Source: Grammothele lineata
Lineage: Eukaryota > Basidiomycota > Agaricomycetes > Polyporales > Polyporaceae
NCBI GenBank assembly: GCA_002150815.3
Contig: NDFF03000383.1
Span: 372,001-436,000 of the forward strand
Reading direction: 5' to 3'
DNA: 64,000 nucleotides
This document shows positions 8,835 through 20,154 of this stretch, in pieces (position 1 is the stretch's first letter; each line of letters begins with the position of its first letter). The notes beneath the pieces are model-generated. The model was not told the origin of the DNA. It was given only the letters and a program-made list of their open reading frames with translations, and searched no databases. The position numbers and the translations under genes are program-made.

Positions 8835-11800
8835 ATGGCCGCGTTCCTCTCCAAGGTCTTCCCGCGCAAGAAGGACAAGGATGCATCAAACAAACGCAAC
8901 TCCTCTCCGTCATTACTCGAGGGCAAGTTCGAGGCGGTCTCGCCCACGGTCTCTCCGTCTGCAACGCAATTTTCCGAGTCGGCGCAGCAAGTGAGAGAGC
9001 GGGGACGGGAGAAGGAGAAGGAGAAGGACAGTGGGTTCTCGCTGTTCAGACCCAAGTCCCGGCCTTTTTCTCCTCCGCCTGAGACGCGTAAATCTGCGTC
9101 GGACACCCCGCACCTCACCCTCAACCTCCCTGTCCCGAAGGAGCAGCGGTCGCGTCAGCTCGGCGTCGTGTTCGAGGCCGATCCCAATGACACCACCACT
9201 CTCCCGGACAACCTGATCGGCGAGCGGCGGCTGAGTCCCCTCGAGACTCTCCTACTCGTCAAGGCGTGTTCTTCGGCCATGATCGAACATGCAGGTGTGT
9301 TTTTTATGCCTTCTGGACTTGTATGTATCTCATTGACACCGATCAGGGCTCGAGACTCTCGGTGTTATGCACCCCTTCTGGTACTCCGCTTCGCCCGAGG
9401 TTCAGCGCAGGCTCATCTCGTTATTCATACTCTCCTTGACTCCCAAAAGTCCTATAACCACGCTCTCTCCCTCTCCTACCTCCCCTGCCGCGAACTTCGA
9501 CTCGGAGTTGAAGTACACTCAATCCCCTTACGACATCGCCGCAGTTCTTCGCTGGGCTCTCCGACACCTACGTCTGGAGGGCGATTCGTTCGGACGCGAC
9601 TCCGGCCTCTGGACATGGTACAACACGTTTGCGGAAGCGGAGCGTACCAAATCGTACCCTTTGAGCGCGTTCAGCGACGCGTTGGTCCCGCAACTCCCCC
9701 CCTCACACCACCAACTGCTCGTTGCCACCCTCGACATCGTCTCATCCCTCGCATCACATTCAGAGACCAACGGCATCTCCGGTAGCAAACTTTCCAAACT
9801 TTTCGGTATCTGGTTACTTACCTCAAAGAGATCCGAGGATGGTGACGACTGGTCGTCGTTCTACGCCCGTTGGGAACGCGCTGGGAGGATTTTGGAGCAC
9901 CTATTTTTGGCGTATATAAGGTGCGTTGTATGTCTTGGCTGTGAGTGCATCATGCAGATTGCATTATAGGGACGAGATGGTCCGCGAGAAGATGCCGCGA
10001 CGGCTGGCTGACCTCACCAAGGGATATCCTTACCACGGCAAGAGCGCGTCAAGTGACACCACAACTGTGACTGGGGACGACCTCCTGCCCCGGCCTCGTT
10101 TCTCTACTCGCCAATATGATGCGCTCTTCGTCCATGTCGACACGGAGCTCCTCGACGCAAAGGTCGCGAAGCCTAAGCAGCATCCTCTCCGCCTCATCAA
10201 AGACGCGCTCAAGTCTAGTCTAGAGCTCACTGACACTCAGTACCAGAGTGTTTGGGAGGCCGTCCGCAAGACTGCCCTGACCTCCGATGAGCCGGAACCC
10301 ATTCTCAGCACCGTTGACAGCTTCCCCTCCCTGTCCCGCATATTCGCCGATGAGACGACCCGCATGCTGTCTTTCGTCCCAGTGGAGGGCGATGACGCCG
10401 CACCTGTTGTTCCTACCATCCGCCTTCCTGAACCGCCTCACAAGAGGTATAGCTCTCTCAAGGACACCGAGACAGCGCAAACGAATGGTAACGGCAAGGC
10501 TCCCGCCACCAACGGGGCCAATGGCAGCGTGAAGCCGACGCCGACGACATCCCCCGTCACACCCTCTTCGCCTAAAGACTGGATGGACTTCTCGTCTTCT
10601 GGCTTTGGCGAGAGTGCGCTCGGCAAGGACTTCGCGAAGACCCTCATGGACAAGGACGTCGAGGTCACCGCGCCTCCAACACCCGTCGAGCGCAAGTCTA
10701 GCAGCAGGCGCAAGCCAGTTCCCCGCCGCTCGTCAGTAGACAGCCCGAATCCCGAGTCTGCAATCCGAGCGTCGACGATCGTCGCGCCCAAGCCGCTGAA
10801 GTCCAAGTCCACCATCGCGAGCCTGATTAAGCTCGACGAGGCATTCATCGATTTCTGGAACGACGCGCTCGTCGACCCCATCTCCGCCGGTTGGCCGAAC
10901 CTCGTCGTCGCCCAGCTCAAGGCGATCCCTGGCGTCGAGATCGACGGCAAGCCGATCGGCTGGCTCGTCCTCGAGCAGCGCTTCGTCGCCCCACCCCCCC
11001 CCCCCGCGCCCGCTCCAGAGGCCGCAGCGTCCTCCTCAACGACGCCCCCGACGCGCCGCGCCGCGTCCCCCAAGCCATCTGTGCGCTCAGAATCGTCCGG
11101 GCGGCGGAGCCTCGCGCTCTCCGCGAAGAAGCGCCTCACGTTCTTCTCCTCCGCGAGCCAGACCATCACGGGCGCGACGGCCAAGTCCGACGCGCGCTCG
11201 GCGCGCAAGAAGGCGAGCAAGACCGCCGCGCACCATCGCGTCGGCGAGATGGGCGAGATCCTGCCCGAGGTCGCGGAGGAGGAGAAGCCCGCGCCCAAGG
11301 CGGGGGAGGAGGAGGAGCCGAAGAAGACTACCGAGGTCGAGCCTGCGCCCCCGTCGTCTGCCGCACCTACGCCTCCGCCCAAGGAGGTCGAGGAGGCCCC
11401 CAAAGAGGAGGCCGTCGCAGCGAAGGCGGTGCCCGAGAAACCGTCCGTCGACACCTCTGCTGCTGCACCGGCGCCCGCCGAGGCGGATAACGCGCTTTCC
11501 CCGCTCACCCCGCGCGCGGACGACTTCCCCGCCGTACCCATCGTAGCCGCCGCCGCGGTCGCGACGGGCGCAGTTGCAGTCGAAGCGCTCAAGTCCGAGG
11601 ACGGCGCGCTCGAGGACAAGCCCGTCGTCGACGTCCCTGCGGAGCCTGTGTCCGTTCCCGTCGACGTCGTCGCGGAGGAAGCGAAGGCGGAGGAGGCGGC
11701 CGTGGAGACACTCCCGCCCGCGCCCGAGCCCGTCGTCCTCACGGGCGAAACGCCCGGGCCGGAGGTCGCGTTGAGCACGAGCGAGCCCGCGGCGCTCGCG

Positions 11801-13856
11801 GAGGTCGCTGCGAAGGTAGACGAGATCGTCGAGGACGCAAAGTCGCCAGAAGAGGAGGTCCCGGCTGCCGTGGTGGATGCTCCTGTTGCGGTTGAAGTCG
11901 AGGAGGCGTCTGCGCCGGTTGAGGCCGCCGCCGCTCCGGTTGTCGAGGCTGCTGCGCCCGTTGTCGAGTCACCCGCACCTGTTGTAGAGGCTCCGGCGCC
12001 CGTTGAGGAGGCCCCCGCTCCGGTCGTTGAAGAGGCCGTCTCCGCCCCCGCACCCCAAGAGGACGCGGTCGTCGAAGAATCCGCTGTCGAAGAGCCTGCT
12101 GCCGAAGAGGTGACTATCCCCGAGCCCGAGCCCGTCGTCGAGGCTGCCCCTGAACCGGTTGTTGAAGCTGCCCCCGAACCTGAGGTCGAACCCGCTGCCC
12201 CTGCTGAGCCCGCGGTCGCCCCCGAACCCGTGGTTGAGGCCGCCCCTGCACCGGAGCCCGAGCCTGAAGCGCCTGTTGTCGAAGAAGTTGCTCCAGTTGC
12301 CGAGGTTACCCCAGCTGTTGAGGAGGCAGCGCCCGTTGTTGAGGAGACTGCTGTCGAGGCAGCTGCTCCCGAACCCGCGCCCGAGCCTGTCGCTGCGCCC
12401 GAGCCAGAGCCGGTGGTCGAAGAAGCTGATCCGGAACCCGAGCCCGCCGAAGAAGCTCCAGTCCCCGAACCTGAGCCCGTTGTCGAGGAGACCCCCGCCC
12501 CCGAGCCCGAGCCGATAGTCGAAGAGGCCGCGGCCCCGGAGCCCGAGCCCGTCGTCGAGGAGGCTCCTGCACCGGCTGTGGAGGAACTTGTCGTTGAGAC
12601 GGCTGCGCCTGAACCTGAGCCCGCTGTCGTCGAAGAGACTCCCGCTCCTGAACCCGAACCTGTCATCGAGGAGACCCCTGCGCCCGAACCCGAGCCCGTT
12701 GTCGAGGAAGCCGCCGCGCCCTTGCCCGAACCCGTTGTCGAAGAGGCCGCAGCCCCAGAGCCCGTCGTCGAGGAGGTCGTCTCCGAGCCGGAACCCGCAG
12801 TCGAAGAGACTCCCGCGCCCGCCCCCGAGCCTGTTGTAGAGGAGCCTTCCGTGCCCGAGCCCGCCGTCGTCGAAGAGGCCCCCGCCGCTGTGGAGGAGCC
12901 GGCTGCTGAGGCTGTGCCTGTTGGTACGTAGTCACCTTGGAGTCGCTCGATGTTCTTGCGTTACTGACTTCTTCGTGATGTGGGGCTTTGTGCAGTCGAA
13001 GAGGCCGTAGCGGAGCCCGAGCCCACCCTCGTCGCCGAACTCGAACCCGAAGACCCTGCATCTGCGGAGGTCGAGGAGGCGAAGGAGGAGCCTGAGCCCA
13101 CCCCCGCCGATGAACCTGCCCCTGTCGCAGAGGAGCCGGAGGCGCCCGTTGTGGAGGAGCCTGCTGCACCCGCTGAAGAGCCTCAGCCCGTTGTGGAGGA
13201 GGAAGTCGCCGTTCCAGCCCCGGTTGAAGAAGCCGCGCCTGCTGTTGTTGAACCTGTCGTGGAGGCGCCCGCTGCTGCCGCGGAACCCGTGGTTGAGGAG
13301 CCTGCACCCGCCGCCGAACCGGAGCCCGTCGCAGAGGCCGTCAATGCTCCCGTCGCTGATGTCGAGGAGCCCGCTGCTCCCGCACCGGTTGAGGCAGCTA
13401 AGGAACCTGAAGCCGCAGCGCCTGCTGAGCTCGATCAAGGTACGCCGACGATCCCTTGTTGTGGGGTTCACGTTTAATGCTTAACTGATGCGTTGTTGAT
13501 GCGTAACTAGCTCCTGCGCCCGAAGCAGCGCCTGTGGAAGAAGCCGCGCCCGAAGTCGTTCCCGAGCCTGCGGCGCCCACGCCTGAGGAGAAGCACGAGA
13601 ACGGAGCCGTACACGAAGCTGAGCCCGCGGAGCCTGAAGCTGAGGAAAAGCCTGCTGCACCTGAAGGTGTGTCACCCACGCCCACTGCCGCCACGCCACG
13701 TTATGCTGACGGCCTGCGCCACCGTCCAGCAGAAACCCAGTAGATGTCGAACCTATACCTGTTGTCCCACCTGATTCAGAGACCGCTGCTTTGCATCTCG
13801 GAAGATACCCGTCCCCAATCCACGATCCATCTCTTTCCCTCCACTCGCGTTCCTAG
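8835..13856 (+). CDS. Msb1/Mug8-domain morphogenesis protein with long acidic tail
   Basis: Exons: 8835-9294, 9347-9920, 9970-12923, 12996-13439, 13511-13666, 13741-13856, joining in phase to 1567 residues. The N-terminus is basic ([15 protein letters not shown]). Residues ~120-510 resemble the fungal Msb1/Mug8 domain: [13 protein letters not shown], an aromatic helix around W-T-W-Y-N-T-F, and a later [14 protein letters not shown] block. Msb1 proteins act in polarised growth and budding with Rho/Cdc42 signalling, probably at growth tips; this is family knowledge. From ~residue 1000 the protein is a long Pro/Glu/Val/Ala repeat, spread over four exons. The last junction is uncertain: without the 13667-13740 intron the frame stops at 13743. 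ATG 8835 was chosen because the basic start follows a pyrimidine-rich leader. Confidence 0.75.
11836..13666 (+). repeat. Coding low-complexity repeat, Pro-Glu-Val-Val-Glu-Glu units
   Basis: Dozens of degenerate units of the form P-E-P-E-P-V-V-E-E-(A/T)-(A/P)-A encode the acidic tail of the Msb1-type protein. Synonymous codons vary between units, so it is not a fresh tandem expansion. Two short introns interrupt the repeat without breaking it. Confidence 0.8.
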
Positions 13857-14752
13857 TCCCTAATCTCACGTCACCCGTCCGTGCTCCCCGTTCCCGTGCT
13901 GACCCGCACGCCACTCGCTCGTTTACCATATGCTGCTCTGCTATTCTCACTGTCCGGGGGACCCCCCGGGCCGCGTCGGTGCCTGCCCCGCTCGACGTGC
14001 CGTCTTACTTAATGGTTTTGTTGCATCTGGCCGTATGTCTGGATCTATGTAGTCCGCGTTCTTCGCTTGGTTAGTGCCCATAATGCATCCTGTCCCTGCC
14101 TTCGTCCGTCCTCACTCGAGGACAATCGATATGCGGTGAGAGCCCATGGTGTTTGTTACGTGACTGGAGTGCTTGCATAGGAAGGCTGAGTCGATACCCG
14201 CGTTGGGCGGGCCCAGCTGCTGGAGTTAAATGCAAATATATTGATGTGGCGTGGCAGGTGGCAGGGCGCCTGGTACCACGCGCCTTTGCACAGGAACATT
14301 GTAGTATTCAAGTTCTCGGATTGCCTTTACGCTTCTTTCTTTCTGTATGTTGGGCAACAGACTTTCCAGGTTATAAACGCAGACACGATACCATCACGAC
14401 GATGGCATGAATTTGAGAGGTGGACGCGGATCGTCCCCAGAACGCTGCTGATGGTGGGCTAGGCGCTCCGGGCGAGCTTGTCGGCGCACGACACCGCCCC
14501 CGACACATCTGTCAACGCTAGCGCTCCCGGCGCATCCCTAGAACACACTGGCCTGCCATGCCCGCCCCGCCCGCCCCTCCCGAGCCCCTTCCTCCCTCTC
14601 GACGACCACCCAGTCCACATCGGCCACCCCGTCCGTCCCTTTCGCCCTCCTCAAGCGCGCCCGAAGGGATACCGGAACCAGAAACGAACACGGATTAGAG
14701 GAAAGAGTACAGCAAGCTGCCCCCTCGCGAGCGGTACGAACTCGTCCCGACC
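13857..14752. other. 3' flank of the Msb1-type gene and possible 5' exon region
   Basis: 13857-14460 shows no gene. From about 14560 a Pro-rich frame opens with an ATG and is in the same frame as the next gene, but a TAG just after 14690 interrupts it. The ~60 bp before ATG 14753 read E-Y-S-K-L-P-P-R-E-R-Y-E-L-V-P-T in frame, so the next gene may begin further upstream through an intron I could not place. Confidence 0.4.
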
Positions 14753-15519
14753 ATGTCCGCCTACGATGAACGCCTCCTCGCGAGTGCGCCGGTCGCTACC
14801 CGTGCGGAGAAACAGGTGTGTGTCTTGCTCGTTTCCATGTGGGAAGGGTGGGTGGGGACTGGGTGGACTACTTGCAAGTGCTGCTACATAAGGATTGGGA
14901 TAGGCGTGGGAGGAGGGGCAGGTCTCATGTCAGGCAGGCGGAATGCTGACCGTGGCCGTAGGAAGGGTACAACATCGACCTCCTAGAGGACGATACCCGC
15001 CAGGCCCCGCGCTCCGTCTCCGCAACACCCCCGCCCACCGCCCCCCGCGCCGCAGACCACGCCAAGGCCGAGGCGGGCTACGCCGCCCCGGGGTACGCTG
15101 CCCCCGCCGCCCCGCGGCCGTGGTACAAGCAGCGCAAGTGGCTCATCGCCATGCTCATCGGCGCGATCGTCGTCATCGGCGCGGTCGTCGGCGGCGCGGT
15201 CGGCGGCACCGCGGGCAAGTCGTCGCACTCGACCGACGCCGCGACGAACAACGGCACGTCGACCAGCTCTGGGGATAATGGAGGCGGAGGCAGCGGGCCC
15301 GGAAGCGGGGGCGCGGCGTCGTCGTCGGGCCAGAGTCCGGGCACGACCGCGGTGTCGACAGCGTCGTCGGGTGAGCTGCCGACGGCGTCGATGACGAGCT
15401 CGACGGATACGACGACTGCGCAGGCCCCTGGAGCGACAGGTGCCGGCGGTGCGGACAGCAGTACTCCTGCAGAGCACCACACCGATAGCCCCGGATCACC
15501 AGTCGCAAGGCGGTATTGA
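14753..15519 (+). CDS. Small single-pass membrane protein, Ser/Thr/Gly-rich ectodomain
   Basis: Exons 14753-14815 and 14962-15519 give 206 residues. A short polar N-terminal part leads to W-Y-K-Q-R-K-W, then one strong membrane helix at residues ~81-103 (L-I-A-M-L-I-G-A-I-V-V-I-G-A-V-V-G-G). The remaining ~100 residues are almost all Ser, Thr, Gly, Ala and Pro, as in O-mannosylated stalks. Basic residues before the helix and the Ser/Thr-rich part after it suggest a type II orientation with the C-terminus outside. No catalytic domain is visible and I do not recognise a family. The start is uncertain, because coding-like sequence continues upstream. It could be a wall-stress sensor-like or wall-anchored protein, but that is speculation from composition only. 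Confidence 0.6.
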
Positions 15520-16034
15520 AGTCGAGGCAGAAGGTTGAACTGAGAACTTTGTGTGCCTCTTGTCTACCTCATGCTTGGTACGCGGTTCCCTCATCAAGCT
15601 TGTCGTGCGTTTATCCTGACCGTTTGTATCTTCAAGCTCTCGCCCCCCGTATTTTCATTCCAGATTTACGCCATCTTGTATGCTAGGATCTACGCGTTAT
15701 GTAGCGCTGCGCTGCCCACCCTTGCTTTTTTATCTGCGCCAACCCGTACTACAGTACAGCCTCCCCAATTTCATGTTTTCTGCACATTCGCAATGGACGT
15801 TCACGTTTTCGCCTCCTTTTGGTGCGTGGGCGTGCCGGATTGCCGCGGGTGCGGGGTATATATAGATGTACAGTGGGGTGTTTGAGTTTCTGAGAACCAC
15901 GAGTGAGGTACGTCCCCCCGCGACGAAGAGATCGCAGCCGCCAAGATAGAAGACGAAGGTCACGATCGAGAAGGTCTAAAGCCTGAGACCTGAGGCCTGG
16001 AAACGGGCCGAGTCTCGAGAGCACGAGCCGGTGT
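15520..16034. other. Convergent 3' flanks
   Basis: This lies between two converging genes. About 15970-16034 (cctgaggcctggaa and following) recurs near 18610-18670, marking the edge of the tandem duplication. No gene seen. Confidence 0.4.
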
Positions 16035-17626
16035 TCAGACCTCCGGAAGTCCAGTATACGCAGTTTTTGGCCGCGACGAGAGAGGCGGGTGAGGAAGCTG
16101 ACGGCGGCGTCCCTCGCCGCTTGCCGCCGGGTTCCCAGTGAAGGCGCTCACGTTCACGTCAACGGCGCTCCCGTTAGTGTGCGAGGATACCACCATGGGC
16201 GGGGTGCCATACGTATATACGTCGTGCTAGCATCCCACAGCTTTCCGTCAGCCAACGCACATTGATAACGAGGGGCGCTGCAGAACGACTCACGCTCGTC
16301 GTCGTCGTACCCGCGAGATGGGCCGAACCGGGTGGCACGAGGAGGTCGGACGTCTCGCTCTTCTTCGTCTCCGTAAAGTCATGGTCCGAATCCTTGCTGC
16401 CTTCGCCAGCCCTGAGTCCCTCCCGAATCGCGCGCATAATAGACGTAGACCCCGCAGAACTGCGCCGACGCTGGAGGAAGAACATCGCCGCCATGCTGGC
16501 CAGCACGCCTGCAACGACGCCGCCGACTGCGACACCCACGACGGGACCGACGGGGTTCTTAGACTTGGATGAGGCAGAGCCGCCGTCGTTGTCGATTACG
16601 GCGTCGGATATCGGCGTCCATGCGTAGCAAGTGGGAGGGCCGACTTCGGTCGTGGGCTCCCCAGCTGCCAGATGGAGACAGCAGGTCAGCGGAGTGTGAT
16701 ACAGGGTAATAGCTGGAACAGGACTCACAGTCTGTCGCGTTGGCCTTCGCGATGTCGATGCTGAAATTGAGGCTTTGTCGCTGCGAGGAACCGATTGAGG
16801 TCGGACTTCGTTCAGACTCGGAGATATCAGGTACTCACTACGTCTTGGTAGGCCCACGCAGGGATCTTGGTCCCGTTCGGAATAGAGTAGGGGTATCTAT
16901 AGGCGCATAACTCGTTTGAGGAGGCGGGCCTTTTGTTCCGGAGAGTACTCAGGAAACAATGCTCACGATGATTCGTGGGTGGATTTGCAGTACTGCGCCC
17001 ATGCAGACCAGCTTGGGTAGAGAATCTGTCATTCAACAAAAGAGAGAGACAGTCTCTGAACTCACGTAAAATTCCGCAGAGAAGCACCCTGACAATAGGC
17101 GCATGCAGCAAAGAGCGAATATGTGACGGTGCTGCAGTCGCATTCTGCGAGATCATCGTACTGAATGTAGGCACTTGCGTCGAGTTGAGACGAAGTCGAT
17201 CCAAATGGGTCATCTAACCCAAGTGGGTCATCCGACTCCGAGTCATCCGAGTCCAGGTCATCGGACAGAGAGAAAATATCCGAGCCTGTATGTACAGCCG
17301 ATTCATAAGCCGAAACGATCGAACTCGGGTGCGAGAAGAGGAACATACCATTGAGGCCCCAGCAGGGCGTCCACAGGTATGATGCCATCAAGCAAGGAGA
17401 TTGTTTCAAGCTGTTCTCAGTCTAAAGGAAATAGTGTGTTAGGGAAAACATACGCATGTGCATAATTGAACTAGAGGTTTCCAGAACCCACCCAAGAGTA
17501 ATACTGGAGATCCGAGTCGGGAAGGCAAACAGCCGATACATTCTGCGCAAGACCTATCTCTGCAAGCCGTGTGAGGACCAGAATAATAGTTAAGGACGTG
17601 ATCGCTAAGAAGGAGGGTGGTGCCAT
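16035..17626 (-). CDS. Secreted-ectodomain single-pass membrane protein, tandem copy 1
   Basis: Minus-strand exons in transcript order: 17492-17626, 17349-17421, 17066-17285, 16839-16929, 16729-16780, 16294-16664, 16035-16226, giving 377 residues in phase. A hydrophobic signal peptide comes first. A Cys-rich ectodomain follows with landmarks S-P-C-L-M-A-S-Y-L-W-T-P-C-W, C-D-C-S-T-V-T-Y-S-L-F-A-A-C-A-Y-C-Q-G and P-N-G-T-K-I-P-A-W-A-Y. Residues ~229-254 form one membrane helix followed by a basic stop-transfer run, and the tail ends in Y-T-G-L-P-E-V. This layout recurs in an Agaricomycete family of unknown function that I recognise by pattern. The last intron was placed because both tandem copies keep its donor, its CTGAC branch site and its acceptor, and both then read the same C-terminus. 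An Asp/Ser-rich stretch in exon 3 is absent from copy 2. Confidence 0.75.
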
Positions 17627-18670
17627 TGGGAGGATGTTGGAGAACGGGAATTTGTGCTAGATGGGCCACAGTGAGCTTTCACCTTTATGCGTCTTGTAAC
17701 AGGTAGCTGCGTTTAGCAGCATCAACATCATCGTGAGCTAGACAGCTTCCGCGATCCTGGATCCGACGTCGGGCGTGAGTTAGTTGTGACAACAGCGCAG
17801 AGACTCACCTGAGGGCTGCTAGATGCTCGCAGCGCTGCGACGGTCGCGCCGGGCGTCGTTCATGCCCGTTAGGGCTCTGAGCACGCTGTGTCTTGACAAC
17901 CGAGGCCGCAACTAGACCTTCGCTATCCGACCGCGTGTGCAGTGCCTTCAGATAGAGTTGCGCATGCATATTGCTGGGGGAAGCCAGCCAGACGATAGAT
18001 GGATAAGGCGTACGAGTCGGAAGCAGCAAAGAAGTTCCGAAACTGACCTTAGGCTCTGTGGGGGAGAGGCGCCGGAAAGGCCATCCCGGTCTGCTATTGG
18101 CTGGGGCCGGTGATAGACAAATTTTCACTCTCATCCGCACCGCTTCACGTACGTCCCGCGGCATCGAAGCCCACATATATGTATGACCCCCTCAAATCTT
18201 ACCTGCGGGTTGCGAGGTACGCATCAGGCACATGCATCTCCATCTGTCTGTCGGGCTGCAGCGTCAACAGCTTTGCAGCACCATCGAGGCTTCTTTTCGG
18301 TCAACCCGGCCTTGACAATACTTAACGCAGACTCCGAGGACGATGTACTTACGTGGCCATCAGCTGAGCTACGTGCTGGCCATAGAGTTTACGGACAAAC
18401 CCCAGGTTTCTCCCATACGCGACAAAGCCTGCACCAAACCCTCGAAATTGCCGGTACGTGGAAAACCCTGATATTTATTCCCTGCGTATTGTAGTCGACC
18501 TAGAATTGACGTTCACATCACGTTCAAGGTGTGCCCGAGAAAGGCGGGCGGGTCTCCAGAACCATGCTCGCCAACAGGCTGCACCGCGTTTCGGTACTCT
18601 CCTCGTCTTCGAGATTTTGAGGCCTGAGGCCTGGAAGCGCGCTGATCGATGATCCAGCACAAGCAGGCGC
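17627..18670. other. Promoter region of copy 1 and 3' flank of copy 2
   Basis: Parts resemble the region upstream of copy 2: agctagacagcttc...ggatccgacgtc near 17740 against tctagacagcttc...ggatccgacgtc near 20272, and cttcacgtacgtcc near 18142 against cttcacgtacgctc near 20690. The duplication therefore carried upstream DNA with the gene. No further gene seen. Confidence 0.45.
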
Positions 18671-20154
18671 TCATACCTCCGGGAGGCCTGTATACACAGT
18701 CTTCGGCTGCGACGAGGGAGGCAGGTAAGGAAGCTGAGGGCGGTGTCCCTCACCGCTTGCCGTGTTCCCAGCGGAGGAACTCGCATTCACGTCGGCGGCG
18801 CTCTCTTGAGTGTGCGAAAACGTTAGCATGGGCGGGATACCATATGTATGTACGTCATGCTAGTATCCCACAGCTTTCCGTCAGCCAATGTACATAGATG
18901 ATGAGAGACGTTATAGATTGGCTCACGCTCATCATCGTTGTGTCCGCGAGTGCTGAGCTGGGCACGAGGAGGTCGGAAATTTCGCTCTTCTCCGTAGGGT
19001 CACGGTCCTTGCTGTGTCCCCGGGAGCCCGCACGCCTAGACGCAGCAGACTCTCGGCGCCGGCGCTGAATGAGGAACGTCGTTAACACACTGACCACGAC
19101 ACCGACGACGATGCCGCCGACAGCGCCGCCAATCACGGGACCGACGATGTTCTTAGGCTTGGATGGGGTAGAGCCGTTGTCGTCGTTACCGATTACGGTG
19201 TCGGATACCGGTGTCCATGCGTAGCAAGTGGGAGGGCCGACTTCGGTAGTGGGCTCCTCAGCTGCCAGATGGAGACAGCAGGTCAACGGAGTGCGATGCA
19301 GGGCATAGGGGGACAGGACTCACAGCTGGTCGCGTTGACCTTCGCAATATCGATGCTGAAATTGAGGCTCTGATGCTGCGGGTGAGGTCAAACTTCGTTC
19401 CCCAGACCCGGGGATGCAGGATACTCGCCATATCTTGGTAGGCCCACGCTGGGATCTTGGTCCCGTTCGGGATGGAGTATGGTATCCTATGAACATTAAG
19501 TTCCCTGAGAACCGGGAATTCCCATCAAAGATGTCACCCACTCCGAATAGTGTGTTTGCTTGCAATTCTTCGAGTAGGCGGGCCAGCTAACACCACAGTC
19601 AATCTTCTACGACAATCAGAATGTTGACAACATCGGACTTACGTGAGGTTCTCCAAGGAAATACCCTGGCAATAGGTGCACGCAGCGAAGAGAGAATATG
19701 TGACGGTGCTGCAATCGCAAGGGGAGGTGCCACTCCCGTATCCGGATATCGCTACCGGTGGATCCTTGACGGCCTTTGATCCAATTAACGGCCAAACGCC
19801 GGAACCTGAAGGCAAGGTACGTCAGATTATGCAGACGAGCCTGAACACGAGACTCGAGGCCTGGAACTGTACCATTGTTGCCCCAGCACGGAGTCCATAA
19901 GTATGACGCCATTAAGCACGGAGACTGTTTCAGACTGTTCTGAGTCTACGAGCGTTGCAAGACAGTATTTCTCAGCATGTATCCAAATGAAGGCGACGAC
20001 TCTAAGCACTCACCCAGGAATAGAACTGGAGTTCGTTGTCTACGTCAGGAAGGCACGGCGCAGTTGTATTCTGCGCGAGGGATAGCTGTAAGATTGAGGT
20101 AGAGGCAAGGAGATTTGTAAGGAGCGCGGCTATTGAGACGGAGAGTATGACCAT
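18671..20154 (-). CDS. Secreted-ectodomain single-pass membrane protein, tandem copy 2
   Basis: Minus-strand exons in transcript order: 20014-20154, 19873-19945, 19643-19805, 19542-19586, 19429-19486, 19324-19375, 18927-19261, 18671-18859, giving 351 residues. It has the same plan as copy 1: signal peptide, C-L-P-D-V-D-N-E-L-Q-F-Y-S-W at the first splice, T-P-C-W-G-N-N-G, C-D-C-S-T-V-T-Y-S-L-F, W-P-A-Y-S-K-N-C, I-P-N-G-T-K-I-P-A-W-A-Y, a membrane helix at ~217-242, a basic stop, and the same Y-T-G-L-P-E-V end. It has one more intron (19487-19541) than copy 1, and the intron after residue ~160 uses a GC donor (GCGAGT). An upstream in-frame ATG exists, but the ATG at 20154 gives the clean signal peptide. 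The function is unknown; a cell-surface receptor or wall-associated role is inferred from topology. Confidence 0.72.

Noticed and set aside
10438..12666. 742-codon open frame on the minus strand, Ser/Thr/Gly/Ala-rich
   Set aside because: It is the antisense shadow of the Msb1-type gene. The repeated Val-Glu-Glu-Ala-Pro codons read backwards as Ser, Thr, Gly and Ala without stops. It lacks introns, domains and a promoter.
12663..13307. 214-codon minus-strand Gln/Arg/Pro frame
   Set aside because: Shadow of the acidic repeat, crossing an intron of the real gene.
13953..13972. GC-rich palindrome ccgggggaccccccgg-like
   Set aside because: It could form a hairpin, but bacterial-type terminators do not apply here, and nothing else marks it as functional.
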